From SCN-70-22 sp046327755 (GTDB lineage: Bacteria > Gemmatimonadota > Gemmatimonadetes > Gemmatimonadales > Gemmatimonadaceae): a stretch of DNA of 64,000 bases. The position numbers and the translations under genes are program-made. The stretch is from the NCBI GenBank assembly GCA_046327755.1, contig JAXLXW010000007.1, positions 62,001 to 126,000 of the forward strand, written 5' to 3'. This document shows positions 43,584 through 52,814 of the stretch, piece after piece. A model generated the notes under the pieces. That model saw only the letters and a list, made by a program, of their open reading frames with translations. It was not told where the DNA came from and searched no databases. Every line of letters starts with the position of its first letter. Position 1 is the stretch's first letter.

Positions 43584-43594
43584 CGCGGACGTCG
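43565..43594. terminator. Hairpin spanning the fucosidase stop codon
   Basis: CGACGTCCGCG (43565-43575) and CGCGGACGTCG (43584-43594) pair perfectly over 11 bp. The 8-nt loop contains the TGA stop. It sits between convergent genes (beta-lactamase ends at 43626), so it may terminate both. Confidence 0.5.
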
Positions 43595-43625
43595 AAACAC
43601 CACCGCGTGCTGCCACTGCGCGCCG

Positions 43626-44594
43626 CTACCGCCAGAGCGTGATCACCTGCTCCGCGATGCGTCCCAGCGTGGACTCCAACTCGAAGAAGTCTCCGGTATT
43701 CTGGTTGGTGAAGACGCTCACGATCGCCGGCCCCCCCTCGTAGAAGATGATCCCCACGTCGTTGCCGGCGATGGGCGGCCAGTCACCGGTCTTGTGCGCG
43801 ACCGACGCCCGGTACTGGATGCGCTGTGGAAGGCGCGACGCGTAGAACTGCCGCCGCAGCATCCCGATCATCACGTCGCTCGACAGCTTCGACGCGTACT
43901 TGGCGTTGAGGATCCCCTCCAGCAGCGTCGCCATCTCGCGCGCGGTGGTGCGCCCCAGCCATCGCGTGGAATCACCCTCGAGCGTGAAGCTCCGCTCGGA
44001 CGACTTCGCGTCGTTCGGGAAGCCGCGCTCGTACACCTCGCGATCGGTCATCGTCGCGTTCTTCGCATCGGCGCGAATCCAGACCTCGCGAAAGAGGTCG
44101 CCGGTCGTGCGATTGAGCCGCGTTTCGCGAAAACCCAGCTGCGCCAGCATCGTGTTCACCCGCGCGAGCCCCACGGTGCGGATCATGATGTCCGTCGCCG
44201 TGTTGTCGCTGGTGATGATCATCTGCTCGATGAGGTCGCGATACGTCGGGTTGAGCCCTGCGTCGAACGTCTGGATCAACCCGCTCCCGCGGCGCAGGTC
44301 CTCCGGACGAATCAGGTAGCGGTCGGTGAGCTTGAGCTTCCCACCCTCGACGTCGCGGAACGCCTGCAGCATCACGGCGATCTTGATCACGCTCAGCGTG
44401 TTCATCGGCACGTCGGCGCGCAGCTCGATCGTTCGCCCCGATGGGAGGTGCTTGGCGAAGATGGAGCTCTTCGCCGAGAGCGAGTTGAGCGCCTGCGTGA
44501 CGTATGACTGCAGGTTGCCCTGCGCGTGCGCAGGGGCAACGGTCACGAGGAGTCCGGCGGCGACGGCGGCGGCGAATGAGCGGATCCGCATCAT
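43626..44594 (-). CDS. Class A serine beta-lactamase
   Basis: 322 residues from ATG 44594 (a second ATG follows directly). Signal peptide ends VAPAHAQ. All four class A motifs are present and spaced as expected: S68-V-I-K71, S129-D-N131, E157-T-R-L-N161 (omega loop with general-base Glu) and K268-T-G270. Length after cleavage (about 298) is slightly above the usual 260-270, with an insert between the omega loop and KTG. A working periplasmic penicillinase or cephalosporinase is likely, though some environmental members have weak activity. It starts 31 bases after the acyl-CoA-ligase stop on the same strand. Confidence 0.88.
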   Translation of the reverse strand: MMRIRSFAAAVAAGLLVTVAPAHAQGNLQSYVTQALNSLSAKSSIFAKHLPSGRTIELRADVPMNTLSVIKIAVMLQAFRDVEGGKLKLTDRYLIRPEDLRRGSGLIQTFDAGLNPTYRDLIEQMIITSDNTATDIMIRTVGLARVNTMLAQLGFRETRLNRTTGDLFREVWIRADAKNATMTDREVYERGFPNDAKSSERSFTLEGDSTRWLGRTTAREMATLLEGILNAKYASKLSSDVMIGMLRRQFYASRLPQRIQYRASVAHKTGDWPPIAGNDVGIIFYEGGPAIVSVFTNQNTGDFFELESTLGRIAEQVITLWR

Positions 44595-44625
44595 GGCGAG
44601 CAGGGCGTGGGCGAACCTTCGAGAT

Positions 44626-46233
44626 TCACAGTTCCGCGGCGCGACGCGTGAGCGCCACCTTGTCGACCTTCCCGATCGGGAGGAGCGGTAACTCGTCGCA
44701 GAGGACGAACGACTTCGGGAGCTTGTAGTTCGCGAGGCGCGTGCGACAGTACTCGGCGAGCGCGCCTGCCGTAAGCCCGGCCTTGGCGACCACGAAGGCG
44801 ACACCGACCTCGTCCCACAGGGGGTCGGGGCGCGCCACCACGGCGGCCATGATCACGTCAGCGTGCGAGTGGATCACGTCTTCCACCTCGCGCGGATAGA
44901 CGTTGTACCCGCCCGACTTGTACATCTCCTTGAGACGCCCCACGAGGCGATAGCGTCCATCCGCGCGCTGCTCGGCGACGTCACCCGTGCGGAAGAAGCC
45001 GTCGCTGGTGAAGGCGGCGGCGGTGGCTTCGGGGCGCCGCCAGTAGCCGAGGAGGTTGTAGATCGAGCGCACCTGCACTTCGCCGGGGTGACCAAGGGCG
45101 ACGACGGCGCCGTCCTCGCCGACGAGCCGGATCTCCACCCCCGGAAATGCGTGCCCCACCGTGTTGGCCAGGATGTCGAGGTCATCCGTCGGCTCGACGA
45201 TGGTGATGGCGCTCGTCGTCTCTGTCATTCCGTAGTTGGTCGCCAGGCGCGGACAGATGCCTCGCAACCGCTCGATCACCTCGACGGGCATCGCCGCCCC
45301 CTCCCAGATGATCAGCTCGATCCCCGAGAGGTCGTAGTCGGCGAAGTTCGGGAGGGCGAGCTGCATCTGGAAGACGGTCGGGACGGAGCCCAGGCAGTTG
45401 ACGTGCTCGCGCACCGTGAGGTCGAGCGCCCCGTCCGGCGAGAACTGCTCCAGGAAGACGAGACAGCCGCCAGCCGCAAGCGTCGGCACCGAGACGTCGA
45501 TGACGCAGCCGACGTGGTTGATGGGGAGGTAGTTGAGGAATCGCTGGTTGCGGAGCGGCCAGCAGCGGTTCTGCTCGAGCGAGAAGGCGACGATCCCCGT
45601 GTGATGGAGCAGCGCCCCCTTGGGGCGCCCGGTGGAGCCCGAGGTGTACACGAGGAGGCACGCCTCGCGTCCCTCGCCGGCACTGCGGGCCGCCGCCAGT
45701 GCCTCGTCGGGCACGTCACGTCCCGACGCCTCGAACGCATGCCCGGACTCGTACGCGCCCGTCGCGATCGCGGCTTCTTCGTCGAGGGAGACCACGCGCG
45801 CGATCGATGGCGCCGCGCGTCGCATCGCCGCGATCTCGTCATCGTAACGGCGAGATCCAACCTGCGTGCGGGCGAACAGCACGCTCGGCTCGGCGTCGCC
45901 GACGACGTACGCCAGCTCATCGACGCGGTAGCGCGGGTTGAGCCCCAGCCAGATCCCGCCGATCGACGCGGTGGCGAGAAAGGTGACCCAGAAGTCGAGG
46001 CTGGGCGGGGCGAGCGTCGCGACGCGGTCGCCCCGCTGGACGCCGCTTCGCAGCAGCGCGCGCGCCGTCGCATCAACCCGCCGCTGCAGCTCGGCGTACG
46101 TCACGCGCACTTCTCCGCAGACGGCCGCTTCGGCGTTAGGCGTGTGCGCCGCGTACCAGTCGATCCACTCGCTGAGCCGCGCCACGACCGGCGACGCAGG
46201 CACGGCAGCGTCGGCGCGGAGTGGGGCGGTCAT
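44626..46233 (-). CDS. AMP-dependent acyl-CoA synthetase/ligase
   Basis: 535 residues. The start ATG 46233 shares ATGA with the stop of the upstream MaoC gene. ANL-family motifs: P-loop-like YTSGSTGRPKGA (A3), NYGMTETTSAI (A5), FFRTGDVAEQ (A7), GRLKEMYKSGGYNVYPREVED (A8) and a C-terminal PIGKVDK with the adenylation lysine (A10). Nearest types are medium-chain or aryl-CoA ligases of the CaiC/DhbE-like group. Cytoplasmic; activates a carboxylic acid for the coupled hydratase. Middle gene of MaoC-ligase-beta-lactamase. Confidence 0.9.
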   Translation of the reverse strand: MTAPLRADAAVPASPVVARLSEWIDWYAAHTPNAEAAVCGEVRVTYAELQRRVDATARALLRSGVQRGDRVATLAPPSLDFWVTFLATASIGGIWLGLNPRYRVDELAYVVGDAEPSVLFARTQVGSRRYDDEIAAMRRAAPSIARVVSLDEEAAIATGAYESGHAFEASGRDVPDEALAAARSAGEGREACLLVYTSGSTGRPKGALLHHTGIVAFSLEQNRCWPLRNQRFLNYLPINHVGCVIDVSVPTLAAGGCLVFLEQFSPDGALDLTVREHVNCLGSVPTVFQMQLALPNFADYDLSGIELIIWEGAAMPVEVIERLRGICPRLATNYGMTETTSAITIVEPTDDLDILANTVGHAFPGVEIRLVGEDGAVVALGHPGEVQVRSIYNLLGYWRRPEATAAAFTSDGFFRTGDVAEQRADGRYRLVGRLKEMYKSGGYNVYPREVEDVIHSHADVIMAAVVARPDPLWDEVGVAFVVAKAGLTAGALAEYCRTRLANYKLPKSFVLCDELPLLPIGKVDKVALTRRAAEL

Positions 46234-46709
46234 GCCGTCTCGGGCGGGACCCACATGGAGAGCCACTCGGCGACCAGCGCTGGGCGCTCGCTCCCCTCGA
46301 TCTCCACCGTCACCTGCCAGGTGAGGATGGAGCGATCCTTCGCGTCCACGCGGCGCTCCCCGGCGCGGAAGGTGCCGCGGATGCGCGCCCCCGCCGGGAC
46401 CGGCGTCACGAGGCGCACGCGGTCGAAGCCGTAGTTGAGGTAGTACCCCTGCGTGGGATCGTGGCGCTGCGGATCGGTCCCCAGCACGCCGTGCAGCATG
46501 TGCGTGAGGAGGGAGATCGTGAGGAAGCCGAAGGCGATGGTCCCCCTGAACGGCCCCTTGGCGGCCCACGCCGGATCGACGTGCATCGGATCGAGGTCGT
46601 GCGTCACCTCGCCGAAGGTCGAGATCATCTCCTGCGTGACGGTGATCCAGGGGGAGCTGCCGAGTTCGCGACCAGGGATGAAGTTCGCGAGGAAGGCGGG
46701 ATTGGTCAT
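46230..46709 (-). CDS. MaoC-like (R)-hydratase/dehydratase
   Basis: 159 residues from ATG 46709. A single hot-dog fold. The hydratase-2 motif appears as HDLDPMHVDPAWA with the catalytic Asp and His; the usual Asn between them is Asp here. The later AFGFLTISLLTHML and the YGFDRVRLVTPVPAGARIRG strand are typical of the NodN/MaoC group. Probably hydrates a 2-enoyl-CoA made from the acid activated by the next gene. Overlaps that gene by ATGA, indicating coupled translation. No clear ribosome-binding site. Confidence 0.87.
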   Translation of the reverse strand: MTNPAFLANFIPGRELGSSPWITVTQEMISTFGEVTHDLDPMHVDPAWAAKGPFRGTIAFGFLTISLLTHMLHGVLGTDPQRHDPTQGYYLNYGFDRVRLVTPVPAGARIRGTFRAGERRVDAKDRSILTWQVTVEIEGSERPALVAEWLSMWVPPETA

Positions 46710-46844
46710 GAGTGGGGGCTGGGGCAGGAGCGGGGGAGGAAACGTGCACGTCGATGGGATCGGTCGCAACGTGATGCACTCCCCTTACCCGCGCCGACCG
46801 CCGGCATAGGTTGAGCGCGACCCTTCACGCACGGCGAGGCCCCG

Positions 46845-48071
46845 ATGGATCGGCGCACCTTCCTGCAGGCCACCGCGGTCCCGATCGGCGCCGGTGCGCT
46901 TTCGACGCTCGTTCCCGATTCGCTCGCGGCAATTCCCACCGACGATTCGGGGCAGCGCCCCTCCGTGGTGGTGATCGGCGCCGGTGCCTTCGGCGTCTGG
47001 GCGGCGTTGCACCTGCGCGAACGCGCTCACGCGGTGACGCTCATCGACGCCTACGGCCCCGGGAGTTCGCGCGCCACTTCGGGCGACGAGACGCGGCAGC
47101 TTCGCGTGGGCTACGGCGATCGCGAGCTGTACGCGCGCATGGCGCAGCGTGCCTACGCCGCCTGGCGCGCGCGCGAGTCCGAGTTCGGCGTCTCGCTCAT
47201 GGTGGAGGCCGGGCGCCTCGAACTCTCCCCGGACTGGACGCCCGCGCTCCGCGCGACCTACGCCATGCTCGGCAAGCTCGGCGTCCCCGTCGAGTCGCTC
47301 ACCCCTGACGAGATGCGACGGCGCTGGCCGCAGATCAACGTCGATGGGATGGGGCTGGGTGTGCTGGAGCCGACCGCCGCCGTGCTCCGAGCGAAGCAAT
47401 CGATCATCGCCGCCGGTAGTGCCTTCGCGCGGAAAGGAGGGCGGCTCGTCGTGCAGCGTGCGCGCCCCGGGCGGGCCGACGGCCGGCGCCTCGTGGATGT
47501 CGAGCTGGCGTCGGGCGAACGCGTCAGCGCCGAACGCTTCGTCTTTGCCTGCGGCCCCTGGCTCCCCAAGCTCTTCCCGCAGTTGTTAGGCACGAAGATC
47601 AAGGTCCCGGGGCGCGAGGTCTTCTACTTCGGCGTCCCGTCCGGCGACACGCGCTTCAACGTGGGGAGCATGCCCAACTTCTCGGAGGACGGCTACTACG
47701 GCTTCCCGAGCCTCGACGGGCGCGGCGTGAAGGTCTGTCCCACGACGGGGCCCATCACCTTCGATCCCGACACCGACGAGCGCATGGTGACGCCGCACGA
47801 GTTGCGTCGCGCACGGGCCTATCTCGCGCGCCGCTTCCCCGCGCTCGCGAACCAGCCGATCACCGAGACGCGGGTCTGCCAGCTGGAGAACACCGCCGAC
47901 GAGCACTTCATCATCGACTGGCACCCGGAGTGGGAGAACGTCCTCATCGCCGGCGGCGGATCGGGACACGCCTTCAAGCACGGGCCAGTGCTGGGGGAGT
48001 ACGTGGGGGAGCGGGCGGTGGGCGGGACGACCGACCCCGCCTTCGACGCCATGGTCCGCCTCGCCGACTAA
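46845..48071 (+). CDS. Exported FAD-dependent amine oxidase, sarcosine/N-methyltryptophan-oxidase-like
   Basis: 408 residues; ATG 46845 has GCGAGG upstream. The leader MDRRTFLQATAVPIGAGAL is Tat-like. The dinucleotide motif VVVIGAGAFGVWAALHL near residue 40 binds FAD. SRATSGDETRQLR and a late TRVCQLENTADEHFIIDWHP match monomeric sarcosine oxidase, where the Cys (about 344 here) attaches FAD covalently. The C-terminal GGGSGHAFKHGPVLGEYV is also conserved. Reaction: oxidative demethylation or deamination of an N-methyl amino acid, yielding H2O2. Tat export with a preloaded cofactor fits. Confidence 0.87.
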   Translation: MDRRTFLQATAVPIGAGALSTLVPDSLAAIPTDDSGQRPSVVVIGAGAFGVWAALHLRERAHAVTLIDAYGPGSSRATSGDETRQLRVGYGDRELYARMAQRAYAAWRARESEFGVSLMVEAGRLELSPDWTPALRATYAMLGKLGVPVESLTPDEMRRRWPQINVDGMGLGVLEPTAAVLRAKQSIIAAGSAFARKGGRLVVQRARPGRADGRRLVDVELASGERVSAERFVFACGPWLPKLFPQLLGTKIKVPGREVFYFGVPSGDTRFNVGSMPNFSEDGYYGFPSLDGRGVKVCPTTGPITFDPDTDERMVTPHELRRARAYLARRFPALANQPITETRVCQLENTADEHFIIDWHPEWENVLIAGGGSGHAFKHGPVLGEYVGERAVGGTTDPAFDAMVRLAD

Positions 48072-48213
48072 CGATGGCGGGCGCCACTGCCCGATGTGGT
48101 CGTGTTGTCAGGGGACCCCGTGCGCCCGCGTGTTCACTCCCCGACGACGCCAACGTGCCCCGCGCGCCCCTCGCGCGGGCGTGCCTGGTGCCACAGCGAG
48201 CGGTGAGCAGGGT

Positions 48214-49032
48214 ATGTCGGGAGATCATCAGGATTTCGGCGGGTTGCATGAGGATTTGCGGCTGACGGGTGTCTCCCTGGGACGGCGTGATATCCTGCGC
48301 CTCGCGCTCGGGGCCGGGGTGCTGCAGGTGCTGGGATGCGGGGGCGACATCACCGGGACGACGAGCGGCGCGAACAACGGATCCAGCAGCAACGGCAACA
48401 ACGCCACGTGCAGCACGATCCCATCCGAGACCGCGGGGCCGTACCCGGGAGACGGCTCGAACGGTCCCAACGTGCTGGGGCTGAGCGGCGTGGTGCGGCA
48501 GGACATCCGCTCCAGCTTCGGCGGGTTGAGCGGGACGGCCGCCGGGGTCCCGCTCACCGTCAACCTCACCCTCGTCTCGACCGCGGCCTCATGTGCCGCG
48601 TTGGCGGGGCGCGCGATCTACCTCTGGCACTGCGATCGCGGCGGGCTCTACTCGCTCTACTCGGCGGGGGCGACCAACCAGAACTACCTGCGTGGCGTGC
48701 AGGTGACCGACGATGCCGGCAAGGTCTCGTTCACCAGCATCTTCCCCGGATGTTATGCAGGGCGCTGGCCGCACATCCACTTCGAGATCTATCCGAGCCT
48801 GACGGCCGCCACGGCGCAGTCCAACGTGACGAAGATCTCGCAGCTCGCCTTTCCCAAGGCGGCGTGCGACGCGGTGTACGCCACCAGCGGCTACCAGGCC
48901 TCGATCACCAACCTCGCCGGCGTCTCGCTGGCGACCGACAACGTCTTCTCCGATGGGGCCACGTTGCAGCTCGCGACGATGACCGGCGACGCCACCGCCG
49001 GCTACACCGCCGCGTTGCAGGTGTCGATCTAG
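48214..49032 (+). CDS. Intradiol ring-cleavage dioxygenase-like Tat lipoprotein
   Basis: 272 residues from ATG 48214. The leader has a twin arginine (SLGRRDILRLALGAG) followed by VLQVLGCGG, a lipobox, so a Tat-exported lipoprotein. The mature domain matches dioxygenase_C: SETAGPYPGDG, AIYLWHCDRGGLYSLY, NYLRGVQVTDDAGKVSF and RWPHIHFEIY, whose Tyr and two His supply non-haem Fe(III) ligands. Catechol-type substrates are usual, but exported members have no proven substrate. A Gly/Ser/Asn-rich spacer follows the lipobox. Its TAG stop shares the bases CTAG with the convergent MFS gene. Confidence 0.83.
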   Translation: MSGDHQDFGGLHEDLRLTGVSLGRRDILRLALGAGVLQVLGCGGDITGTTSGANNGSSSNGNNATCSTIPSETAGPYPGDGSNGPNVLGLSGVVRQDIRSSFGGLSGTAAGVPLTVNLTLVSTAASCAALAGRAIYLWHCDRGGLYSLYSAGATNQNYLRGVQVTDDAGKVSFTSIFPGCYAGRWPHIHFEIYPSLTAATAQSNVTKISQLAFPKAACDAVYATSGYQASITNLAGVSLATDNVFSDGATLQLATMTGDATAGYTAALQVSI

Positions 49033-50327
49033 TCGCGCACGGCGCGCGAGCGGTCGGACGCGTGCGCGGCGTCCCGCGTGATGGCGAGCGTCAACACCAC
49101 CGCGAGCCCCAGCGCGACGGCGAGTGCGTACAGCCCCATCGTCGCCTCGCCCGTCGCATCGGTCACCGCCCCGATCATGTAGGGACTCACGAAGCCCGAC
49201 AGGTTGCCGAACGAGTTCACCGCCGCGATCCCCGCCGCGGCCGACGCACCGCGCAGGTACGTGGTGGGGAAGGTCCAGAAGATCGGCGGGATGGAGAGAA
49301 TCCCCGCCGCCGCTACGCTGAAGGCGATCATCCCGAGCACGGGATCGGTGCGGGAGAGCCCCGCCGCGACCAGACCGGCGGCACCGGTCACCGCGCTCGC
49401 GACCAGGTGCCACCGCCGTTCGCCACGACGGTCCGAGCTGCGTCCCACCAGCACCATGGTCACCGCCGCCACCGCGTACGGAATCGCGCTCAGCACCCCG
49501 ACGCGCCACGGCTCGGCGATGCCTAACGTGCGGATGAGCTGCGGGAGCCAGAACGACAGCCCGTAGAGCCCCAGCACCGAGAGGAAGTAGAGCAGCCCCA
49601 GCGCCAGCACGCGCCCATCGCGCAGCGTGGCCCACACATGCGGGTGCTCGACGCCGGACGGCTCCGCGCGCAGGCGCGCCTGCAGGAGCGCCTTCTCGTC
49701 GTCCGACAGCCAGCGCGCCCCCTCCACGCTGTCGTCGAGGTAGAACCAGGTGGCGATCCCCAGCGCGATGGCGGGGAGCGCCTCGAGCAGGAAGAGCCAC
49801 TGCCACCCCGCCCACCCGTTGCGCCCGGCGAGCCCGCTCAGGATCCCGCCCGACAGCGGCCCCCCGATCACTCCCGAAACCGCGACCGCCGTCATGAAGA
49901 GCGCCATGATGCGCGCGCGATACGCGGCCGGATACCACAGCGTGAGATAGACGACGATCCCGGGAAAGAAGCCCGCCTCCGCGACGCCCAGCAGGAAGCG
50001 CAGCGCGTAGAACGCGGTGGCGTTGGGCACAAACATCGTCGCCGCGGAGAGCACCCCCCACGTGACCATGATGCGGGCGATCCACCGCCGCGCCCCGGTG
50101 CGATGCAGGATCAGGTTGCTCGGTACCTCGAAGAGGAAATAGCCGATGAAGAAGATCCCCGCGCCGATGCCGTAGGCGGTCTCGCTCATCCCCAGGTCGC
50201 CCAGCATCTGCAGCTTGGCGAAACCGACGTTCACGCGGTCCAGGTACGCTACGACGTAGCAGGCGAAGAGGAACGGGATCAGGCGCCAGGTGACGCGGGC
50301 GTAGGCTCGGCGTTCGAGGGAATCCAT
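49029..50327 (-). CDS. MFS transporter, anion:cation symporter (ACS) family
   Basis: 432 residues from ATG 50327. Twelve membrane helices are visible. The N-terminus is typical of ACS carriers such as phthalate, glucarate or galactonate permeases: ACYVVAYLDRVNVGFAKLQM, YGIGAGIFFIGYFLFEVPSN and RFLLGVAEAGFFPGIVVYL. Organic-anion uptake with proton or sodium is expected; the aromatic-ring dioxygenase next door hints at an aromatic acid, an inference only. Convergent with that gene, overlapping by four bases. Confidence 0.88.
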   Translation of the reverse strand: MDSLERRAYARVTWRLIPFLFACYVVAYLDRVNVGFAKLQMLGDLGMSETAYGIGAGIFFIGYFLFEVPSNLILHRTGARRWIARIMVTWGVLSAATMFVPNATAFYALRFLLGVAEAGFFPGIVVYLTLWYPAAYRARIMALFMTAVAVSGVIGGPLSGGILSGLAGRNGWAGWQWLFLLEALPAIALGIATWFYLDDSVEGARWLSDDEKALLQARLRAEPSGVEHPHVWATLRDGRVLALGLLYFLSVLGLYGLSFWLPQLIRTLGIAEPWRVGVLSAIPYAVAAVTMVLVGRSSDRRGERRWHLVASAVTGAAGLVAAGLSRTDPVLGMIAFSVAAAGILSIPPIFWTFPTTYLRGASAAAGIAAVNSFGNLSGFVSPYMIGAVTDATGEATMGLYALAVALGLAVVLTLAITRDAAHASDRSRAVRD

Positions 50328-50380
50328 CAGGCTCGGGAGGGGGCGAGGCTGGGTGGTGAGTGGCGCGCGGCGGAAACTGC

Positions 50381-52486
50381 CTAACGTCGCCGCGCGATCG
50401 CCTCGCGCAGCCCTGGGATGTAGTCGGCGCCGGCGTCGAGCTGCACGCTGGAGCCGTCGAGTGCGTTCCCGAGTGGCGCGGCGCGCCCGCCGAGGCAGCG
50501 GGCGAGGAACTGCTCGCCAATGGCCCAGAAGGAGAACGAGTTGGCAGGGCGCAGCAGCCCGTGTCCCTCGTCGCCGTACACGGCGTACACCACGGGAACG
50601 CCGGCGCGCTGCATGGCGGCGACGACCGTATCGGACTGGTACTTGGGAACGCGCGAGTCGTTGCTCCCCTGGCCGATGAAGACGGGGTGCCTCGTATTGG
50701 CCGCGAAGTTGATGGGCGAGCGCGAACGCAGGAATGCGCGCCCCTCGGCGGTGCGCGGATCGCCGATCACCTGTGACATGCGGTCGACGTTCCAATGGGG
50801 CATGAAGCGCTCGAGGTTGGAAGGACCGACGAGGGAGATTCCGCACGCGAAGCGCTCCGGCGTCATCGTCATCCCCACGAGCGTCTCGTAGCCGCCGTAT
50901 GAACCGCCCACGATCGCCACGCGCCCGGGGGCGGTGATGCGCTTGCCGATCGCCCAGTCCACCTGTTGCAGGACGTCGGTGTGCATCTTCCCGCCCCACT
51001 CCATGTTCTGCGCGTTCATGAACGCCTTGCCGAAACCCGCCGAGCCTCGATAGTTGACGTAGAGCACGGCATAGCCGCGATTGGCCAGCCAGTGCACGAA
51101 GGGGCCGTAGGCCCACTGCGCGCGCTCGTCGCTGGGGCCGCCGTGCACGAGGACGATCGTCGGCTGCGGCGCGTTGGGGATTCCATCACCGTCCCGGTCG
51201 CTCCAGGGCGGCAGGAGATAGTACGAGACGAAGCGCAGCCCGTCCGGCGTGGTGACCTCGTACGGGTGCAGCGGTGAGAGGGGGAGCCCGGCGAGCGCTG
51301 GCGTTCCCACGAAGAGCGGCGTCACGCGCCCCGAGGGACGGTCGTAGAGGACGAACGACGTTGGGGCGTCCGAGTGCATGTACTGCACGACCCACGTCGA
51401 CAGGTCGGCGCTGCGGGAGAGGACCTTCAGGTCGCCGCCATCCACCGTGGCGAGGCGCGCCAGGTCCGGCGCGATCGACGTGTCGACGGCGTGCCAGGTG
51501 GCACGTGTCCACATCGACGCGTAGGCCTGCAGCGTGTAGGTGGTCGGGTGGTAGAGCACACCCGCGATGTCGCTCTCGCGACTCTCGGCCAGCGTCGTCC
51601 GCTGGCCATTCTCGAGGTCGAGTGCGACCAGCGCCGTGAGGTCGCGTCCCTCGGTGTCGAACAGGTAGAGGTGGCGATTGTCGCGATCGATCCCCCACGC
51701 CTGCAGGTACGCGGTGGCGTTGATCGCCGGCGCATCGTCGGGGCCGATGTCCCACAGCAGGGCCCAGCCTCCGTCGCTCGTCGGACGGTAGAGGTCGAGC
51801 GTGCCGTCAGGCGCAATCGCGAGACCGACGCGCGGGCGAAGCTGGTGGTCGGGGATCACCGCCACCATGCGGTCGTTGCGCAGGATGAGCGTGCGCTCGC
51901 CGGTCGTGAGGTTCAGGCGGTATAAATCGGGGATCCACGGGGAGCGATCCTTCACGCCGATCGCCGCCATGTTGGGGTCGTGCTCGTCGAACGACAGGAA
52001 CGACACCTCCTTGCCCGGGATCGGGGTGAGGTTGCGTTCCTCGCGCGTGGCGATGTCGACCACGTGCAGGTTCCACTTCTCGTTGCCGTTGTTGTCCTGC
52101 GGAAAGAGGAGGCGGCGTGAATCGAGGGTCCAGCGATAGAGGACGTTCCCGCTCACATCGAACGGCTGCAGCCCGCGTCCTGTCCGCGACGTGACGGCGC
52201 GCGCGGCTGCGATCGAATCGACCGGCGCCACGAAGAGGTTCATCGCCCCATCCACCGGTCGCAGGAAGGAGATCCATCGACCGTCGGGACTCACCTGCGG
52301 CGCGAGGTTGGTGGCCGGGGCCAGCAGCAGCTGCAACGGGAGGAGCTCGGCAGGGGACGGTGTGCTCGCGGGGGCCGGCGAGCGCATGCACCCGGCAACG
52401 ATCACCAGCGCGAACGCGGTGGCGATCGACCGCGCACGGTGCCGGGGGGGCCGCTCGGGATGGACGTTGGCGCGAGATGGGGGCAT
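50381..52486 (-). CDS. S9-family peptidase lipoprotein with a calcium-loop-like insert
   Basis: 701 residues from ATG 52486. The signal ends ALVIVAGCMRS (lipobox). An N-terminal propeller (APQVSPDGRWISFLRPVDG ...) reaches about residue 420. Then comes the catalytic domain: VLVHGGPSDERAQWA, nucleophile in GGSYGGYE near 530, Asp in GSNDSRVP and His in GDEGHG. Just before the hydrolase domain is WSDRDGDGIPNAPQ, a DxDxDG calcium-binding-like loop (about 51170-51215) unusual for S9 enzymes. Membrane-anchored peptidase. The stop codon lies within CGTTAGGC. Divergent from the PQQ dehydrogenase. Confidence 0.88.
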   Translation of the reverse strand: MPPSRANVHPERPPRHRARSIATAFALVIVAGCMRSPAPASTPSPAELLPLQLLLAPATNLAPQVSPDGRWISFLRPVDGAMNLFVAPVDSIAAARAVTSRTGRGLQPFDVSGNVLYRWTLDSRRLLFPQDNNGNEKWNLHVVDIATREERNLTPIPGKEVSFLSFDEHDPNMAAIGVKDRSPWIPDLYRLNLTTGERTLILRNDRMVAVIPDHQLRPRVGLAIAPDGTLDLYRPTSDGGWALLWDIGPDDAPAINATAYLQAWGIDRDNRHLYLFDTEGRDLTALVALDLENGQRTTLAESRESDIAGVLYHPTTYTLQAYASMWTRATWHAVDTSIAPDLARLATVDGGDLKVLSRSADLSTWVVQYMHSDAPTSFVLYDRPSGRVTPLFVGTPALAGLPLSPLHPYEVTTPDGLRFVSYYLLPPWSDRDGDGIPNAPQPTIVLVHGGPSDERAQWAYGPFVHWLANRGYAVLYVNYRGSAGFGKAFMNAQNMEWGGKMHTDVLQQVDWAIGKRITAPGRVAIVGGSYGGYETLVGMTMTPERFACGISLVGPSNLERFMPHWNVDRMSQVIGDPRTAEGRAFLRSRSPINFAANTRHPVFIGQGSNDSRVPKYQSDTVVAAMQRAGVPVVYAVYGDEGHGLLRPANSFSFWAIGEQFLARCLGGRAAPLGNALDGSSVQLDAGADYIPGLREAIARRR

Positions 52487-52814
52487 GGCGGGCGAAGACG
52501 TGCGGGCGGCTGGCGGCTGGCGGCTGGCGGCAGGCGGCGGGCGCGACGGAGCGCGCCACAACTTCGCCCCTCCATGCGGCGGCGGATAGGTGAGGACGGG
52601 CGAGGGGGCCTCGCGGCGCGAACCGCAGCGGTATCACCGCGGCGTCAGCGCGTGGCGAATCGACGTTCGCTTCTTCCCGGCGGGTGGGGCGCTCGGTAGC
52701 GTATCGCCCGCGGTGTACCACGCGATCCGGCGAACCTTCCCGGCGCGCCCCGCTCGCGTCACCCGCTGCCCACTCCAGCTCACTCCTGCTCACTCCTGCC
52801 CACGCACGCCCGAC
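52487..52814. repeat. Divergent gap with short tandem repeats
   Basis: 328-bp region between the S9 peptidase and the quinoprotein gene. It holds an 8-bp GGCGGCTG repeat (about 52505-52540) and three 10-bp CACTCCTGCT-like repeats (52771-52800). No strong promoter elements were recognised for either gene. Confidence 0.5.
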
